A stretch of 64,000 nt of DNA from Nostoc sp. KVJ3. Lineage in GTDB: Bacteria > Cyanobacteriota > Cyanobacteriia > Cyanobacteriales > Nostocaceae. The notes below the pieces were generated by a model. The model was not told where the DNA came from. It searched no databases and worked only from the letters and a program-made list of their open reading frames with translations. Where the stretch lies: positions 620,001 through 684,000 of the forward strand of contig NZ_WWFG01000001.1 of assembly GCF_026127265.1 (NCBI RefSeq), written 5' to 3'. The stretch's first letter is position 1, and each line of letters begins with the position of its first letter. Positions 8,732 to 17,684 of this stretch are shown one piece after another. Both the position numbers and the translations under genes were made by a program.

Positions 8732-9028
8732 ATGAGAGCCAAAATCGACAATCAAATACTTTTTATCAACCACGAAGATTTACCAGAGTTTAAGAAAGGT
8801 GGTTCGGTGGTGAGAAACTCTTATTTCTGGGCGTTACGTTCAATTGCTGCTCAAGCTTCGCGTTATCGTGATTGGGAATACGAACCAGAAGTTTGGTTAG
8901 CACTTTCACGAATGCTTTTGTCTTTTGCTGAATCTGGGTATTTGGGTCTTAGAGAAACTTTGCTAGAGTTTCCTTTCTCTCAAGGGGAAATTCCTAGTTT
9001 GCTGCGAGATGTGTCTACTTTTGAGTAA
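8732..9028 (+). CDS. Small hypothetical protein
   Basis: 98 residues, not recognised. It is soluble and rich in Trp/Arg/Glu, with segments such as NSYFWALRSIAAQASRYRDW and EVWLALSRMLLSFAESGYLG that look helical. There is no signal peptide or membrane helix. The ATG at 8732 lacks an obvious ribosome site. The upstream AT-rich tract resembles the TTTTAATCTAAAATCTAAAA filler seen elsewhere in the window. Codon use is typical of its neighbours, so it is probably a real conserved cyanobacterial gene of unknown role. Confidence 0.6.
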   Translation: MRAKIDNQILFINHEDLPEFKKGGSVVRNSYFWALRSIAAQASRYRDWEYEPEVWLALSRMLLSFAESGYLGLRETLLEFPFSQGEIPSLLRDVSTFE

Positions 9029-9073
9029 GTCAAATCAGTTTTTGTGAAATCATTTCAGTATTTTGATAAAGTC

Positions 9074-9164
9074 AGGACTTAGGCAAAAAAGTTCTAAAGT
9101 AGTGGTAATTCATGAATTACCGCTACGACAAATCAGGTTCTTGAGACAATTTTGCGTAAGTCCT
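9074..9164. mobile_element. MITE-like element, 91 bp, AGGACTTA ends
   Basis: The terminal inverted repeats AGGACTTAGGCAAAA (9074-9088) and TTTTGCGTAAGTCCT (9150-9164) differ at one base. The interior contains the palindrome GGTAATTCATGAATTACC followed by GCTACGACA, nearly the same core as in the element at 22399-22494. No coding capacity. Confidence 0.7.
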
Positions 9165-9372
9165 AAAAGTAATCAGCAAATATACCCGATAATTAACAAT
9201 TGCGGCGGCATATTAATGTAATTTATATTACATACAAAAATAATTTTTGAACTCATCGGGCACTCATAAGAGGTTCAATCCGTCACGATTAGTCATCATG
9301 ACAAACCCTAGTTAAAAGTAAGGGTTTTTGACAAAACTAATTAAGATATAGCAGTTAGTGTAGGAAAACAAC

Positions 9373-9762
9373 GTGAAAGTAGCGATTATTGCTAAAACAT
9401 TAATTACATCTATCGGTTTCTTTGCTTTATTTGCCCCAAGTCAAGCATCGGCTCAACTGATACCACAACCTTGGGTTTCAGTCGGCGGAAAAGATGGTGA
9501 TATAACCTATGCTGTAGGCGCTAGGGCTTTAAATTTTGGGGTTGAGGTCGGAACTGGCCCTGATGGTGCTACAGGAGTAGATGTTTTGAAATTTATCAGT
9601 TTACCTGTCATTTCACCTTATGTAGGAGTTGGGCTTTATTCTGAGGATAAAGGTGTTGCAGTTTCAGGTGGCGTTCAGGTCGGTGCTACTGATAACGTTT
9701 TTGTTGGTGCTGGTTACAATTCTATTCGTGGGTTTAACGGGCAACTGGGAATCAGATTTTAA
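9373..9762 (+). CDS. Small secreted, possibly outer-membrane beta-rich protein
   Basis: 129 residues with a clear Sec signal peptide (MKVAIIAKTLITSIGFFALFAPSQASA, cleavage near residue 27). The mature part is Gly/Val rich with alternating hydrophobic strands and ends in aromatic Phe (GFNGQLGIRF), as in small beta-barrel or beta-sheet envelope proteins. The family is not recognised. The start is GTG with a TAGGAAA stretch about 5 bases upstream. Its stop codon abuts the stop codon of the convergent PTS fusion gene with no spacer. Confidence 0.65.
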   Translation: MKVAIIAKTLITSIGFFALFAPSQASAQLIPQPWVSVGGKDGDITYAVGARALNFGVEVGTGPDGATGVDVLKFISLPVISPYVGVGLYSEDKGVAVSGGVQVGATDNVFVGAGYNSIRGFNGQLGIRF

Positions 9763-12396
9763 CTAATTTGTCGGGGGAATAACTGAAGTTGAAATTAGTT
9801 CTCTGACATGAAGTGCAGAATCTTGTTGTAATGCTGATGTCACGATCGCTTCACTCTCAACTATACTCAACCGAGCGATCGCTTGCTTGACTCCAGGTAT
9901 ACTTTGAGGATTCACGCTCAATTCATCTAGCCCTAAACCTAATAAAATTGGTGTTGCTAGTGTATCTGCTGCCAATTCTCCACATAATCCTACCGAAATC
10001 CCGGCAGCATGAGCAGCTTGGATAGTTTGCTGCACCATTCGCAACACGGCTGGATGTAGGGCATCAACTAAGTTTGCCACACGCGGATTAGTGCGATCGC
10101 TAGCCATGACGTATTGACTCAGGTCGTTAGTACCTATACTAAAGAAGTCTACTTCAGCCGCTAACTGATCGGCGATCGCAACTGCTGACGGAACCTCCAC
10201 CATAATTCCCACTTTCATCGCGGCATCAAAGGGAATACCAGCTTGATTTAATTCAGTTTGCACTTCACCCAAAATTACCTTAGCTGCACGTACCTCAGTT
10301 ACAGTGGCAATCATCGGCAACATGATCTTAATTTGGTGTCCGACACTGGCTCTTAAAATTGCCCGTAACTGAGTTTTGAAGAGTTCTGGATGATCTAAAC
10401 AAAAACGAATTCCCCGCCAACCTAAGAAAGGATTAGCTTCTGGAAACCCTACTCTCAGATAAGGAAGTGGCTTATCACCACCGACATCTAAAGTACGAAT
10501 AATTAGGGGACGATTATCTAAAACTTGGGCGATCGCCTGATAAACTTCAAGTTGTTCTTCTTCTGTGGGAGCGCTTGTCCTATCTAAATAAAGAAACTCT
10601 GTGCGGAGTAGTCCTACCCCTTCTGCACCGCTAGCTACAGCAACTTGCACATCATTTATACTACCAATGTTTGCGAAAATGCTAACTTGCCGACCATCAC
10701 GAGTAATTGCTGGCTGGTGTGCTGTAGCTCGTGCTTCCTGTTGGGCAGTTTGCCAAGCTTCTCGCTTTGCTGCCAGTAAATCCAGGATATGTGATTCTGG
10801 TTCTATCCAAGCTCTACCACTTTCACCATCAAGAGCCATCAGTGTACCATCTGCCAAGTGCAACACTTGGGCATCTACTCCCAAAACTGCGGGAATACCC
10901 AATGTCCGGGCGATAATTGCACTGTGAGAAGTAGCGCTACCAGAAGTTGTACAAATACCCAACACCATTGTCGGATCTAATCCCGCAGTATCCGAGGGAG
11001 TTAAATCAGTCGCTACTAAAATCGCCGGTTCATCAAAATGCAAGTTAGCAGGGGCATTCCCAGCTAGTAATCGTAATACCCTTTGCCCGACATCTACAAC
11101 GTCGTCAACTCGCTCTTGTAGATAAGAATCCTCAAGTGTTCGGTAAGAAGTCGCCACTTCATCTACTACGGCTTGCCAAGCTGCCTCAGCATTTATATGG
11201 TGGTCTGAAATACGCTGATGAGCCGCTTCCAATAATACTGGATCTTCTAAAAACAGTAATTGGGCATCAAATATAGCAGCTTCAGCATCACCAATTTGCA
11301 GAGATGCTTGGGAAAAAACTGCTTGAATTTCTTGTTTGGCAGTGTGAATTGCCGCCTGTACTCGTTGCCACTCTAATTCAGGATCGTCTACGTGATATTC
11401 CGTAATTGTAATGTGAGTGGGTTGATAATGAACAACAGGTGCGATCGCAATTCCCCCAGAAGCAGCAATCCCTGAAAGTTCGCCGTGAGTTGTTGGGGTA
11501 ACTTCCTGGTGAAATGCTGGTGGCGAATTCAAGGCAACATTATCTTCACCCTCCGGGTATGCCTCCGGCACGCCAAGGGCGAACGGCAGTCCAACGCCAG
11601 TCGCTTCTGGGGGAAACCCCCATGACCGCGCCGGCTCCTCTTTGTTGGAACGGGCTGCCTCACCAAAATTATTGGCGAATAATGCCTGTAATGCTGCCAG
11701 CGCTTCATCTGCATCAGAACCGGTGGCAGTAATCAGTAATTCGTGTCCTTGGCGCAACCCTAAAGTGGTAACTTGGTTAATACTGTCACCCCGAACTAGC
11801 CCCGTATTCCTTGTTAAATTCTGCACCAGAATTTGGCATTGAAATCGGGTGGCGGTTCCCACAAACTGGGCTGCGGGACGGGCGTGTAATCCTAAGCGAT
11901 TGCTGACAATTAGCCGAATTTCTTTGATGGGAAATTCGGGATTTCTGGCTTCGATGTTGTCACTGACAACTGACAACGGACTTACACCCAATTGAGTTGC
12001 TTTGGCAAGGAGTGCGCCGCGTGCTTCCGCCATGACTTGGTGAATATTTCTACCAGCCGCCGCCGCAACAACAGCAGCGATCGCACCTTCTACTAGAGGT
12101 GCTTCACACAAATACACTTTTTGCTGCTGTGCTTCTGGCAAAAACTCTATAGCCATTTCTGCACTTAGCAAAGCACTACCCAAATCCATTAATACCAGAA
12201 CACCATCATCAGAGAAAACAGAAGCGATCGCTTCATAAACCTGAATCGGATCTGTACCCAATGGATTTTCAGGATCATCAATTCCTGCTGCAACAGCGAT
12301 AGAAACTTGGCCTTGAACCATTTGCGCGGCGAGTTCCCGCACACCTAAAGCTAGTTGTTTACTGTGAGAAACGATAACAATTGCGATCGCTGCCAT
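9763..12396 (-). CDS. DhaM-type EIIA / HPr / Enzyme I fusion phosphotransferase
   Basis: 877 residues joining three PTS modules. First comes a DhaM-like EIIA (about 1-135) with His11 in VSHSKQLALGV. Second is HPr (about 157-245) with phosphoacceptor His171 in NRLGLHARPAAQF. Third is Enzyme I (about 305-870) with His491 in SGSATSHSAIIARTLG, PEP-binding motifs GAEGVGLLRTEF and IGTNDLSQYVMASD, and Cys805 in VGLCGELAAD. The arrangement matches multiphosphoryl DhaM proteins that relay phosphate from PEP to the DhaK/DhaL dihydroxyacetone kinase, but no dhaK or dhaL is in the window. The HPr-EI linker (about 248-285) looks derived from an inserted genomic repeat. Confidence 0.9.
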   Translation of the reverse strand: MAAIAIVIVSHSKQLALGVRELAAQMVQGQVSIAVAAGIDDPENPLGTDPIQVYEAIASVFSDDGVLVLMDLGSALLSAEMAIEFLPEAQQQKVYLCEAPLVEGAIAAVVAAAAGRNIHQVMAEARGALLAKATQLGVSPLSVVSDNIEARNPEFPIKEIRLIVSNRLGLHARPAAQFVGTATRFQCQILVQNLTRNTGLVRGDSINQVTTLGLRQGHELLITATGSDADEALAALQALFANNFGEAARSNKEEPARSWGFPPEATGVGLPFALGVPEAYPEGEDNVALNSPPAFHQEVTPTTHGELSGIAASGGIAIAPVVHYQPTHITITEYHVDDPELEWQRVQAAIHTAKQEIQAVFSQASLQIGDAEAAIFDAQLLFLEDPVLLEAAHQRISDHHINAEAAWQAVVDEVATSYRTLEDSYLQERVDDVVDVGQRVLRLLAGNAPANLHFDEPAILVATDLTPSDTAGLDPTMVLGICTTSGSATSHSAIIARTLGIPAVLGVDAQVLHLADGTLMALDGESGRAWIEPESHILDLLAAKREAWQTAQQEARATAHQPAITRDGRQVSIFANIGSINDVQVAVASGAEGVGLLRTEFLYLDRTSAPTEEEQLEVYQAIAQVLDNRPLIIRTLDVGGDKPLPYLRVGFPEANPFLGWRGIRFCLDHPELFKTQLRAILRASVGHQIKIMLPMIATVTEVRAAKVILGEVQTELNQAGIPFDAAMKVGIMVEVPSAVAIADQLAAEVDFFSIGTNDLSQYVMASDRTNPRVANLVDALHPAVLRMVQQTIQAAHAAGISVGLCGELAADTLATPILLGLGLDELSVNPQSIPGVKQAIARLSIVESEAIVTSALQQDSALHVRELISTSVIPPTN
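11545..11643. repeat. GC-rich palindromic repeat inserted in frame in the PTS fusion gene
   Basis: Base composition rises abruptly in this stretch, which reads CCTCCGGGTATGCCTCCGGC and contains the stem TGGGGGAAACCCCCA. It encodes a Pro/Gly linker (WGFPPEATGVGLPFALGVPE and onward) absent from standard HPr-EI junctions. It resembles the GC-rich intergenic repeats of Nostoc genomes. The length is a multiple of three and the reading frame is intact. Confidence 0.6.
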
Positions 12397-12484
12397 ACCG
12401 CCAAACTTGTTAAGAGGTTTGCGTTTAGCCAGTTATCCATTGCAATTTCCCATTCCGCACCGCTAAAAACAACCCTGATTTTAA

Positions 12485-13681
12485 TTACAATTGCAACTCC
12501 CCGAAAATATTCCGGTCTTTCCAGCTAGAAATACGAATATAATAGCCTTCTTTTACAGAAATACGTGGTATCCACTCATAAACACCATCGCTAGCGGTAC
12601 GGGAAGAAATATTTTGGATAAGTTTGTCTCTATCGTACAGCTTAATCGAGACATCGCCATCAAAATTATCCCGCCATAATATTAAATATGGCTGATCCTT
12701 CTTGGGAAGCACTTTCTTCACTGGTTGATCGATGGAGATTTGTGGCGCAACCTGATTTTTTGTTTTCTTACGGAATCCCAGATAATGAGGGAGGTTTCGG
12801 AAGGTAGGATTTTCTTGCGGATTAGACAGTTGGGGAACAATAATATTTCCGTTCTGGGAATTGAACAAATAAGTCGATCTGCCGCCGTCAACAGTAATGA
12901 TGTCGCCTTTAACTCCTAATTTACGTAATAAATCTGCTGCCTCATCCAGAGTTGCTTTTTTCACCGTCATAATCAATAATAACTCGTCACCTTTAACACC
13001 ATCTTTGTCTAGAGTCCCGATGACTTGATACTTATTTGCTTGGTTTTGAGCTAATACTTTTGCTGGATGATCGCCGTATCGGTAAGTGACGATCGCATTC
13101 TTCACTGCATTTTGGTTGAGGGGCGCACCGCTAACCTGGTCGTAATCGGTAATGTATGCTTGCTTATTATCCCAGACTAGGGCTTTGAGGTGAATATTAC
13201 TATAGTATTTATCTTTTGGTTGCTTGATTGGCCCATAAGGGCTAGTGCCACCACTGATAACTACACCATTTAGTTTAATAGGAAAGGATAATTGAGTACT
13301 AGATTGGTATTGTTCAAAAAAAGAACAATTAATTATCGAAAAAACGTTATTTTCGTAAAATTTATTATATTCATCTGCAACTTCAGAAAACAACTTTCTT
13401 TGGAAAAAAGGGCTGTAATATTCACCTTCTCCTTTATAATATTTACCCTCCCTTACACCCATGTTATCTACTTCTGAGATAATTTGGTCTATATGCATTT
13501 TGCCGAGATTAATAACTTGTAAATAGGCTTCATTCCCATTCGCTAACTCTTTTTTATATAAAGCCGCCCCGTCTATAGTCTGGAGAGGCTGATAAGAAGA
13601 TAAAGGGTTGAAAGTTTGGGCAATCCAAAAGCTGCTCAGAATTGGCAGCAAAAAAAGCAATAAATTGATTACAACATTCAT
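12485..13681 (-). CDS. Phosphodiester glycosidase (NAGPA-like) family exported protein
   Basis: 398 residues. An N-terminal hydrophobic stretch (about 4-22, VVINLLLFLLPILSSFWIA) acts as signal or anchor, so the protein is likely periplasmic. The central region carries the NAGPA/DUF2233 signature near residue 260 (KGDIITVDGGRSTYLFN), preceded by LLLIMTVKKATLDEAADLLR. NAGPA-type domains cleave sugar phosphodiesters; in bacteria the natural substrate is mostly unknown. The C-terminal about 90 residues, after a Lys/Pro linker, look like a separate beta domain (YLILWRDNFDGDVSIKLYD). It stands alone between the PTS gene and a MITE-like element. Confidence 0.75.
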   Translation of the reverse strand: MNVVINLLLFLLPILSSFWIAQTFNPLSSYQPLQTIDGAALYKKELANGNEAYLQVINLGKMHIDQIISEVDNMGVREGKYYKGEGEYYSPFFQRKLFSEVADEYNKFYENNVFSIINCSFFEQYQSSTQLSFPIKLNGVVISGGTSPYGPIKQPKDKYYSNIHLKALVWDNKQAYITDYDQVSGAPLNQNAVKNAIVTYRYGDHPAKVLAQNQANKYQVIGTLDKDGVKGDELLLIMTVKKATLDEAADLLRKLGVKGDIITVDGGRSTYLFNSQNGNIIVPQLSNPQENPTFRNLPHYLGFRKKTKNQVAPQISIDQPVKKVLPKKDQPYLILWRDNFDGDVSIKLYDRDKLIQNISSRTASDGVYEWIPRISVKEGYYIRISSWKDRNIFGELQL

Positions 13682-13750
13682 GAGTATTTGATTGAGTTAT
13701 AAATAAGTATTTGGAATTATAATTGAAATTTAAATATTAGCCAGCTTCTA

Positions 13751-13914
13751 AGAGGTTGTTTGAAAAGTTTTTTTATACGCCTAACCCTTGTAGATCCCCC
13801 TAAATCCCCCTTAAAAAGGGGGACTTTGATTCCGGTTCCCCCCTTTTTAAGGGGGGTTAGGGGGGATCAACGTAGTGCCTAAAATCACACTTCACTACTT
13901 TTCAAACAACCTCT
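13751..13914. mobile_element. MITE-like element, 164 bp, with 18-bp perfect terminal inverted repeats
   Basis: The left end AGAGGTTGTTTGAAAAGT (13751-13768) and its exact reverse complement (13897-13914) enclose a second inverted pair built on GATCCCCCTAAATCCCCC and GGGGGGTTAGGGGGGATC. There is no ORF inside. The ends resemble those of IS5-type elements by memory, which is unverified. It lies in the divergent spacer between the glycosidase and acetyltransferase genes and could affect both promoters. Confidence 0.8.
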
Positions 13915-13964
13915 AAAGCCAAAATTTAATTCCACTAACCCTTATATTTATAAAGTAAATCAAG

Positions 13965-15143
13965 ATGACGGCTCAATTTGAATACAGCACTCTCGCCCAT
14001 CCACAGGATATTCAGCAGCTAGAACATATCCTTGAACAGTGTTTCATCAGCGCCCTTGGTGGCGAGGAAGCTTACATCAACCTGATTGGCAAAGAAAATT
14101 TCCGCATTATTCGGAGATTAGAGCAAGTAATTGGTGGATTAGCAACTCTCGACATGGGTCAGTGGTGGGGTGGTCAACGTGTACCAATGACAGGAATTGC
14201 CGTAGTGGGTATTGCTCCAGAATATCGCGGTTCGGGGGCTGCGATCGCTCTTATGCAGCACACCCTCAAAGAACTTTACAATAGAGGTATAGCAATCTCC
14301 GCTCTTTATCCAGAGATTCAAACTTTGTATCGAAAAGTAGGTTATGAGCAAGGGGGTAGCTGGTGTATTTGGGAAGTTGCTACCCAAAATATCCAAGTAC
14401 GGGAGCAACCCTTACCTTTAGAACTAGTAGCAAGCGTCAATAATGAAGTCTTTCATGAGCTATATCAGCAGCAAGCGAGACAAACGCATGGCTATTTAGA
14501 CCGACATCCAGCAATCTGGGAGCGAATAATTCAAGCAAATGAGAAAGAAATAGTCTATACCTATTTGATTGGTACTAAAGACCAACCCCAAGGCTACATA
14601 ATTTTTACTCAAGAGCGAACAGAAAATGGTATAGTCCTCGTCGTGAAAGATTGGGTACTGAGTACAGTTGCTGCTGCACAAACTTTCTGGTCTTTTCTAG
14701 CAAATCATCGCTCCCAAATTCAGCACGTACGATGGAAGAGTTCTGCAATTGATTCCTTGACATTGCTGCTACCAGAGCAAACTGCCAAGATTAAAACTAC
14801 GAATCGTTGGCTGCTGCGGATAATAGAGGTAGTCAAGGCACTGGAATTACGTGGTTATCCACCGGGAATCCAAGCCCAACTGCACCTAGAAATTCAAGAT
14901 AATTTGCTAACTGGAAATAATGGTAAATTTATTCTTTCTGTTGCCAACGGACGTGGTGAAGTCACAAGAGGCGGAAAAGGTGAGCTACAGCTAGATATCC
15001 GCGAATTGTCACCATTGTATACAAGCTTGTTCACACCCTATCATTTGCAACAAGCAGGAAAACTTAATGGTACAGAAACAGCTATCTTAATCGCTACGCA
15101 AATATTTGCAGGTGCTTCACCTTGGATGGCTGATTTCTTTTAA
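13965..15143 (+). CDS. Eis-type GNAT family N-acetyltransferase
   Basis: 392 residues with the three-part Eis architecture. An N-terminal GNAT domain (about 1-140) has the acetyl-CoA loop GIAPEYRGSGAAIALMQHTL. A second degenerate GNAT-like domain covers about 150-285. The C-terminal SCP2-like domain (about 290-390) reads LHLEIQDNLLTGNNGKFILS. Eis enzymes acetylate amines, including aminoglycosides and protein lysines; the cyanobacterial substrate is unknown. The ATG at 13965 fits the family start. No operon partner; the downstream SLH gene is 120 bp away. Confidence 0.88.
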   Translation: MTAQFEYSTLAHPQDIQQLEHILEQCFISALGGEEAYINLIGKENFRIIRRLEQVIGGLATLDMGQWWGGQRVPMTGIAVVGIAPEYRGSGAAIALMQHTLKELYNRGIAISALYPEIQTLYRKVGYEQGGSWCIWEVATQNIQVREQPLPLELVASVNNEVFHELYQQQARQTHGYLDRHPAIWERIIQANEKEIVYTYLIGTKDQPQGYIIFTQERTENGIVLVVKDWVLSTVAAAQTFWSFLANHRSQIQHVRWKSSAIDSLTLLLPEQTAKIKTTNRWLLRIIEVVKALELRGYPPGIQAQLHLEIQDNLLTGNNGKFILSVANGRGEVTRGGKGELQLDIRELSPLYTSLFTPYHLQQAGKLNGTETAILIATQIFAGASPWMADFF

Positions 15144-15262
15144 AGAATTGGGAATTGGGCATTGGGAATTGGGAAAGAAACTTGTTAAAATTCCCCCTTG
15201 TCCCCCTTGTCTCCCTCACCTCCCCCTGCTCCCTGCCCTAAAATTCACGTTAGCAGCTAAAA

Positions 15263-15949
15263 GTGGTTATGGTAATACGTCAGCTTTCAATTACTTTATC
15301 TTTAGTGGCACTACTACAAAATTTAACAGCAATTGCTCAAGTACCAGAAACGACTTCTGGAATCTCGTCTGATTCTATTCAACAGGTAATTGCTGCTAAA
15401 TGGATGACAAACTTTTCTGATGGCAAATTTTATCCAGAAAGGTTACTGAATCGGGCCGAATTAGCATCGATTATGGTAAGAGCATTTCGGCTAGATAAAA
15501 GACAAGCTGTTAGCAAAGAAAATTTAGTTATTCCAGATGTTCCTCGTTCTTATTGGGCATTTAATGATATACAGACAGTCTTAAAAACTGACATCATGAA
15601 AGGCTATCGGGGCAATGAATTTTTTCCTAATCAAAAAGTAACAAGGGCAGAAGCTCTGGCTATATTCGCCCAGGCTTATGGTGTATTTCAGTTTCCTGAT
15701 GACGCTGTTAACGAGATTCTGGCTTCTCATCCAGATGAAAAGTCTATCCCAACTTGGGCTAGAAAAGCGATCGCTACAGTAGCTACTGAGGGATTTCTCA
15801 ACACAGATGCTCAAGGAAACATTTCCCCACTAAAACCCGTTACCCGTGGAGATATAGCTTATGTATTGAGTAAATATTTACAACGACAACAGCGACAACC
15901 CGAAACACCAGAAGTTCCGATTATTCCCAATAGTCCACAATCACCTTAG
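15263..15949 (+). CDS. S-layer homology (SLH) domain protein
   Basis: 228 residues from GTG 15263; an ATG at 15269 is equally plausible and neither has a strong ribosome site. A signal peptide (about 1-26, LSITLSLVALLQNLTAIA) precedes three SLH-like repeats: FSDGKFYPERLLNRAELASI, then DVPRSYWAFNDIQTVLKTD with FFPNQKVTRAEALAIFAQ, then IPTWARKAIATVATEGFL with LKPVTRGDIAYVLSKYL. SLH repeats bind cell-wall polymers. The tail is Pro/Gln rich. Likely envelope-associated; the exact role is unknown. Confidence 0.85.
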   Translation: MVMVIRQLSITLSLVALLQNLTAIAQVPETTSGISSDSIQQVIAAKWMTNFSDGKFYPERLLNRAELASIMVRAFRLDKRQAVSKENLVIPDVPRSYWAFNDIQTVLKTDIMKGYRGNEFFPNQKVTRAEALAIFAQAYGVFQFPDDAVNEILASHPDEKSIPTWARKAIATVATEGFLNTDAQGNISPLKPVTRGDIAYVLSKYLQRQQRQPETPEVPIIPNSPQSP

Positions 15950-16001
15950 TACAACATTTCATTAATTCGGAGCGAATTTTCTGGTAACTTTGCGCTTCCC
16001 T

Positions 16002-17249
16002 CTAGTTTTGACCCGGACTTCTATACTTGTCTCGAAGCTGGCGAAGATATAAGGAATTAGACTGTGTTGGTTGCTGCTGTACATAATTCCCGTAATTAGA
16101 CTGTGGTTGCGTTGGTTGCTGCTGTACATAATTGCCGTAATTAGACTGTGGTTGCGTTGGCTGCTGCAAACCATAACTCCCATTTGTGGGGGTGACAATG
16201 CCTTGATTTGGAATTTGGCTAGAGTAAGGTGAAATATTACTTGGTACAGTAGAGGTAACTGGCGGCGTTACTGGTGCTAAATTAGGCACTACCTGACCAT
16301 TATTTAAATTATTGTAGGGATTTTGCGGTAAGCTTGCACCCGTTGAAGTATAACCTGTACCAGTATTTAACCCAGTACTAGGCAATACCTGACCGTTATT
16401 TAAATTGTTGTAGGGATTTTGCGGTAAGTTCTTACCAGTTGACGTGTAGCCCATCCCTGGAGTTAACCCAGTACTTGGTAGAGAATTCTGACTGGGTGAG
16501 TTGTTGATAGGTGGCATTAGCGTTGTTCCTGAGTCAGAAACTTGGCCTAAACCATTTGGTACAGTTGTAGTACCATTCAAACCAGACAACTTCTGATTTG
16601 TCGATTGGTTGAGTGCTGCTTGCAGAGGGTTGATAGGGACAGAATTTTGATTCTTGTTGGTTTGATTGGTCAGTCCAATTCCCATACTACTAGAGGATGT
16701 TTGTTGCTCCCCTGTTGGTTCAGAGGGCGAAGTTAAGGTATTAAGACCTAGAAACTGGTTATTACCATCAACCATCCCCATCTGCAATGAATTTTCTGCC
16801 TGTACGACAAAGGGATTTTTAAAGGCTGGGGAGGTGTCGCTATTAACACCTAAAGCAGGATTTAGTTTGGTATCAGTAGTAGACTTTTGTTTGTTAATTA
16901 CATCATCTAATAAACCTTCGCTCTTTTTTTTCTGAGTGTTTTCCTTGGGGGTATTTGTCGTTGCCGAGATAGTTGCTTGCTCAAAGTCATTAAATAAAAC
17001 TGGCAAGTTATCAATATCGGCTGCAATGGCTCTGTTTTCAGGTGACAGGGATGAATCAGTAGGCGTTTGTGAAGAGACTTGTTTTTTTTGCTTATAGACA
17101 AAAATATCTGGATTTGACCAGTATTGCCAGGTTAATAACCCGACTACAGATAAAAAAATTCCAGTTCCCCAAAAACCAGGGCGACTTAAATTCCATAATC
17201 TGGCTTTGAGATAGCGTAAGTAGGCAGGAGGATAATCACGATGTGCCAT
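16002..17249 (-). CDS. Single-pass membrane protein with Q/N/P-rich repetitive tail
   Basis: 415 residues, family not recognised. A basic N-terminus (LRYLKARLWNLSRPGFW) precedes one transmembrane helix (about 28-46, GIFLSVVGLLTWQYWSN). The remainder is low-complexity Ser/Thr/Asn/Gln/Pro. Two tandem duplications are visible: a roughly 34-residue unit containing TGYTSTGASLPQNPYNNLNN (about 265-325), and a 16-residue unit QSNYGNYVQQQPTQP present two to three times near the end, matched by 48-bp DNA repeats near 16060-16160. It may be an envelope or scaffold protein with a disordered periplasmic domain; this is inference. Confidence 0.75.
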   Translation of the reverse strand: MAHRDYPPAYLRYLKARLWNLSRPGFWGTGIFLSVVGLLTWQYWSNPDIFVYKQKKQVSSQTPTDSSLSPENRAIAADIDNLPVLFNDFEQATISATTNTPKENTQKKKSEGLLDDVINKQKSTTDTKLNPALGVNSDTSPAFKNPFVVQAENSLQMGMVDGNNQFLGLNTLTSPSEPTGEQQTSSSSMGIGLTNQTNKNQNSVPINPLQAALNQSTNQKLSGLNGTTTVPNGLGQVSDSGTTLMPPINNSPSQNSLPSTGLTPGMGYTSTGKNLPQNPYNNLNNGQVLPSTGLNTGTGYTSTGASLPQNPYNNLNNGQVVPNLAPVTPPVTSTVPSNISPYSSQIPNQGIVTPTNGSYGLQQPTQPQSNYGNYVQQQPTQPQSNYGNYVQQQPTQSNSLYLRQLRDKYRSPGQN

Positions 17250-17684
17250 AGGATTGATAATAGAAATTTACTCGAAATCGGAAAAACTTGATGGAAGCTG
17301 AAGAGGTTACTGTTTAATTCTTTGGCTTTCCTTAACAGGAAATATCTCAATTTAAGTTGGATGGTAATTTTATCCTAACTTCTCCATCAGTTATTAGTCA
17401 TTACTAATAGATATGTAGTAGTCAAAAATTTACTTTTTAGCGCCTGGAGTGCTTTGGGAAGATTTTCTAGAAAGTTATGGCAATTCATGGTTAGTTTTTG
17501 GGCATTGGTCACATTGGATATCATCACGAATTGACAGTTGCTCTAAGTTTAATGTTGTAGCTGGACAAAAGTTCAACTTTTTCTTTTGACTTTCGAGTTA
17601 GCAAACTGTGTGCTGCAATGCTTCGATACATAAGCCCTTAAGGGCGCTGCGCCGCACTGTACTATTTACCAGGAGACTACAGCA
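17250..17684. other. Divergent spacer, no gene seen
   Basis: 435 bp between the repeat-tail membrane protein (minus) and the CBS protein (plus). No convincing ORF. A short palindrome GCCCTTAAGGGC sits near 17633-17644, just upstream of the CBS gene's ribosome site. Promoters for both genes should lie here but none could be assigned. Confidence 0.4.

Noticed and set aside
15106..15372. Frame across the Eis/SLH gene junction
   Set aside because: It consists of TTGGGAATTGGGCATTGGG filler and the shifted start of the SLH gene.
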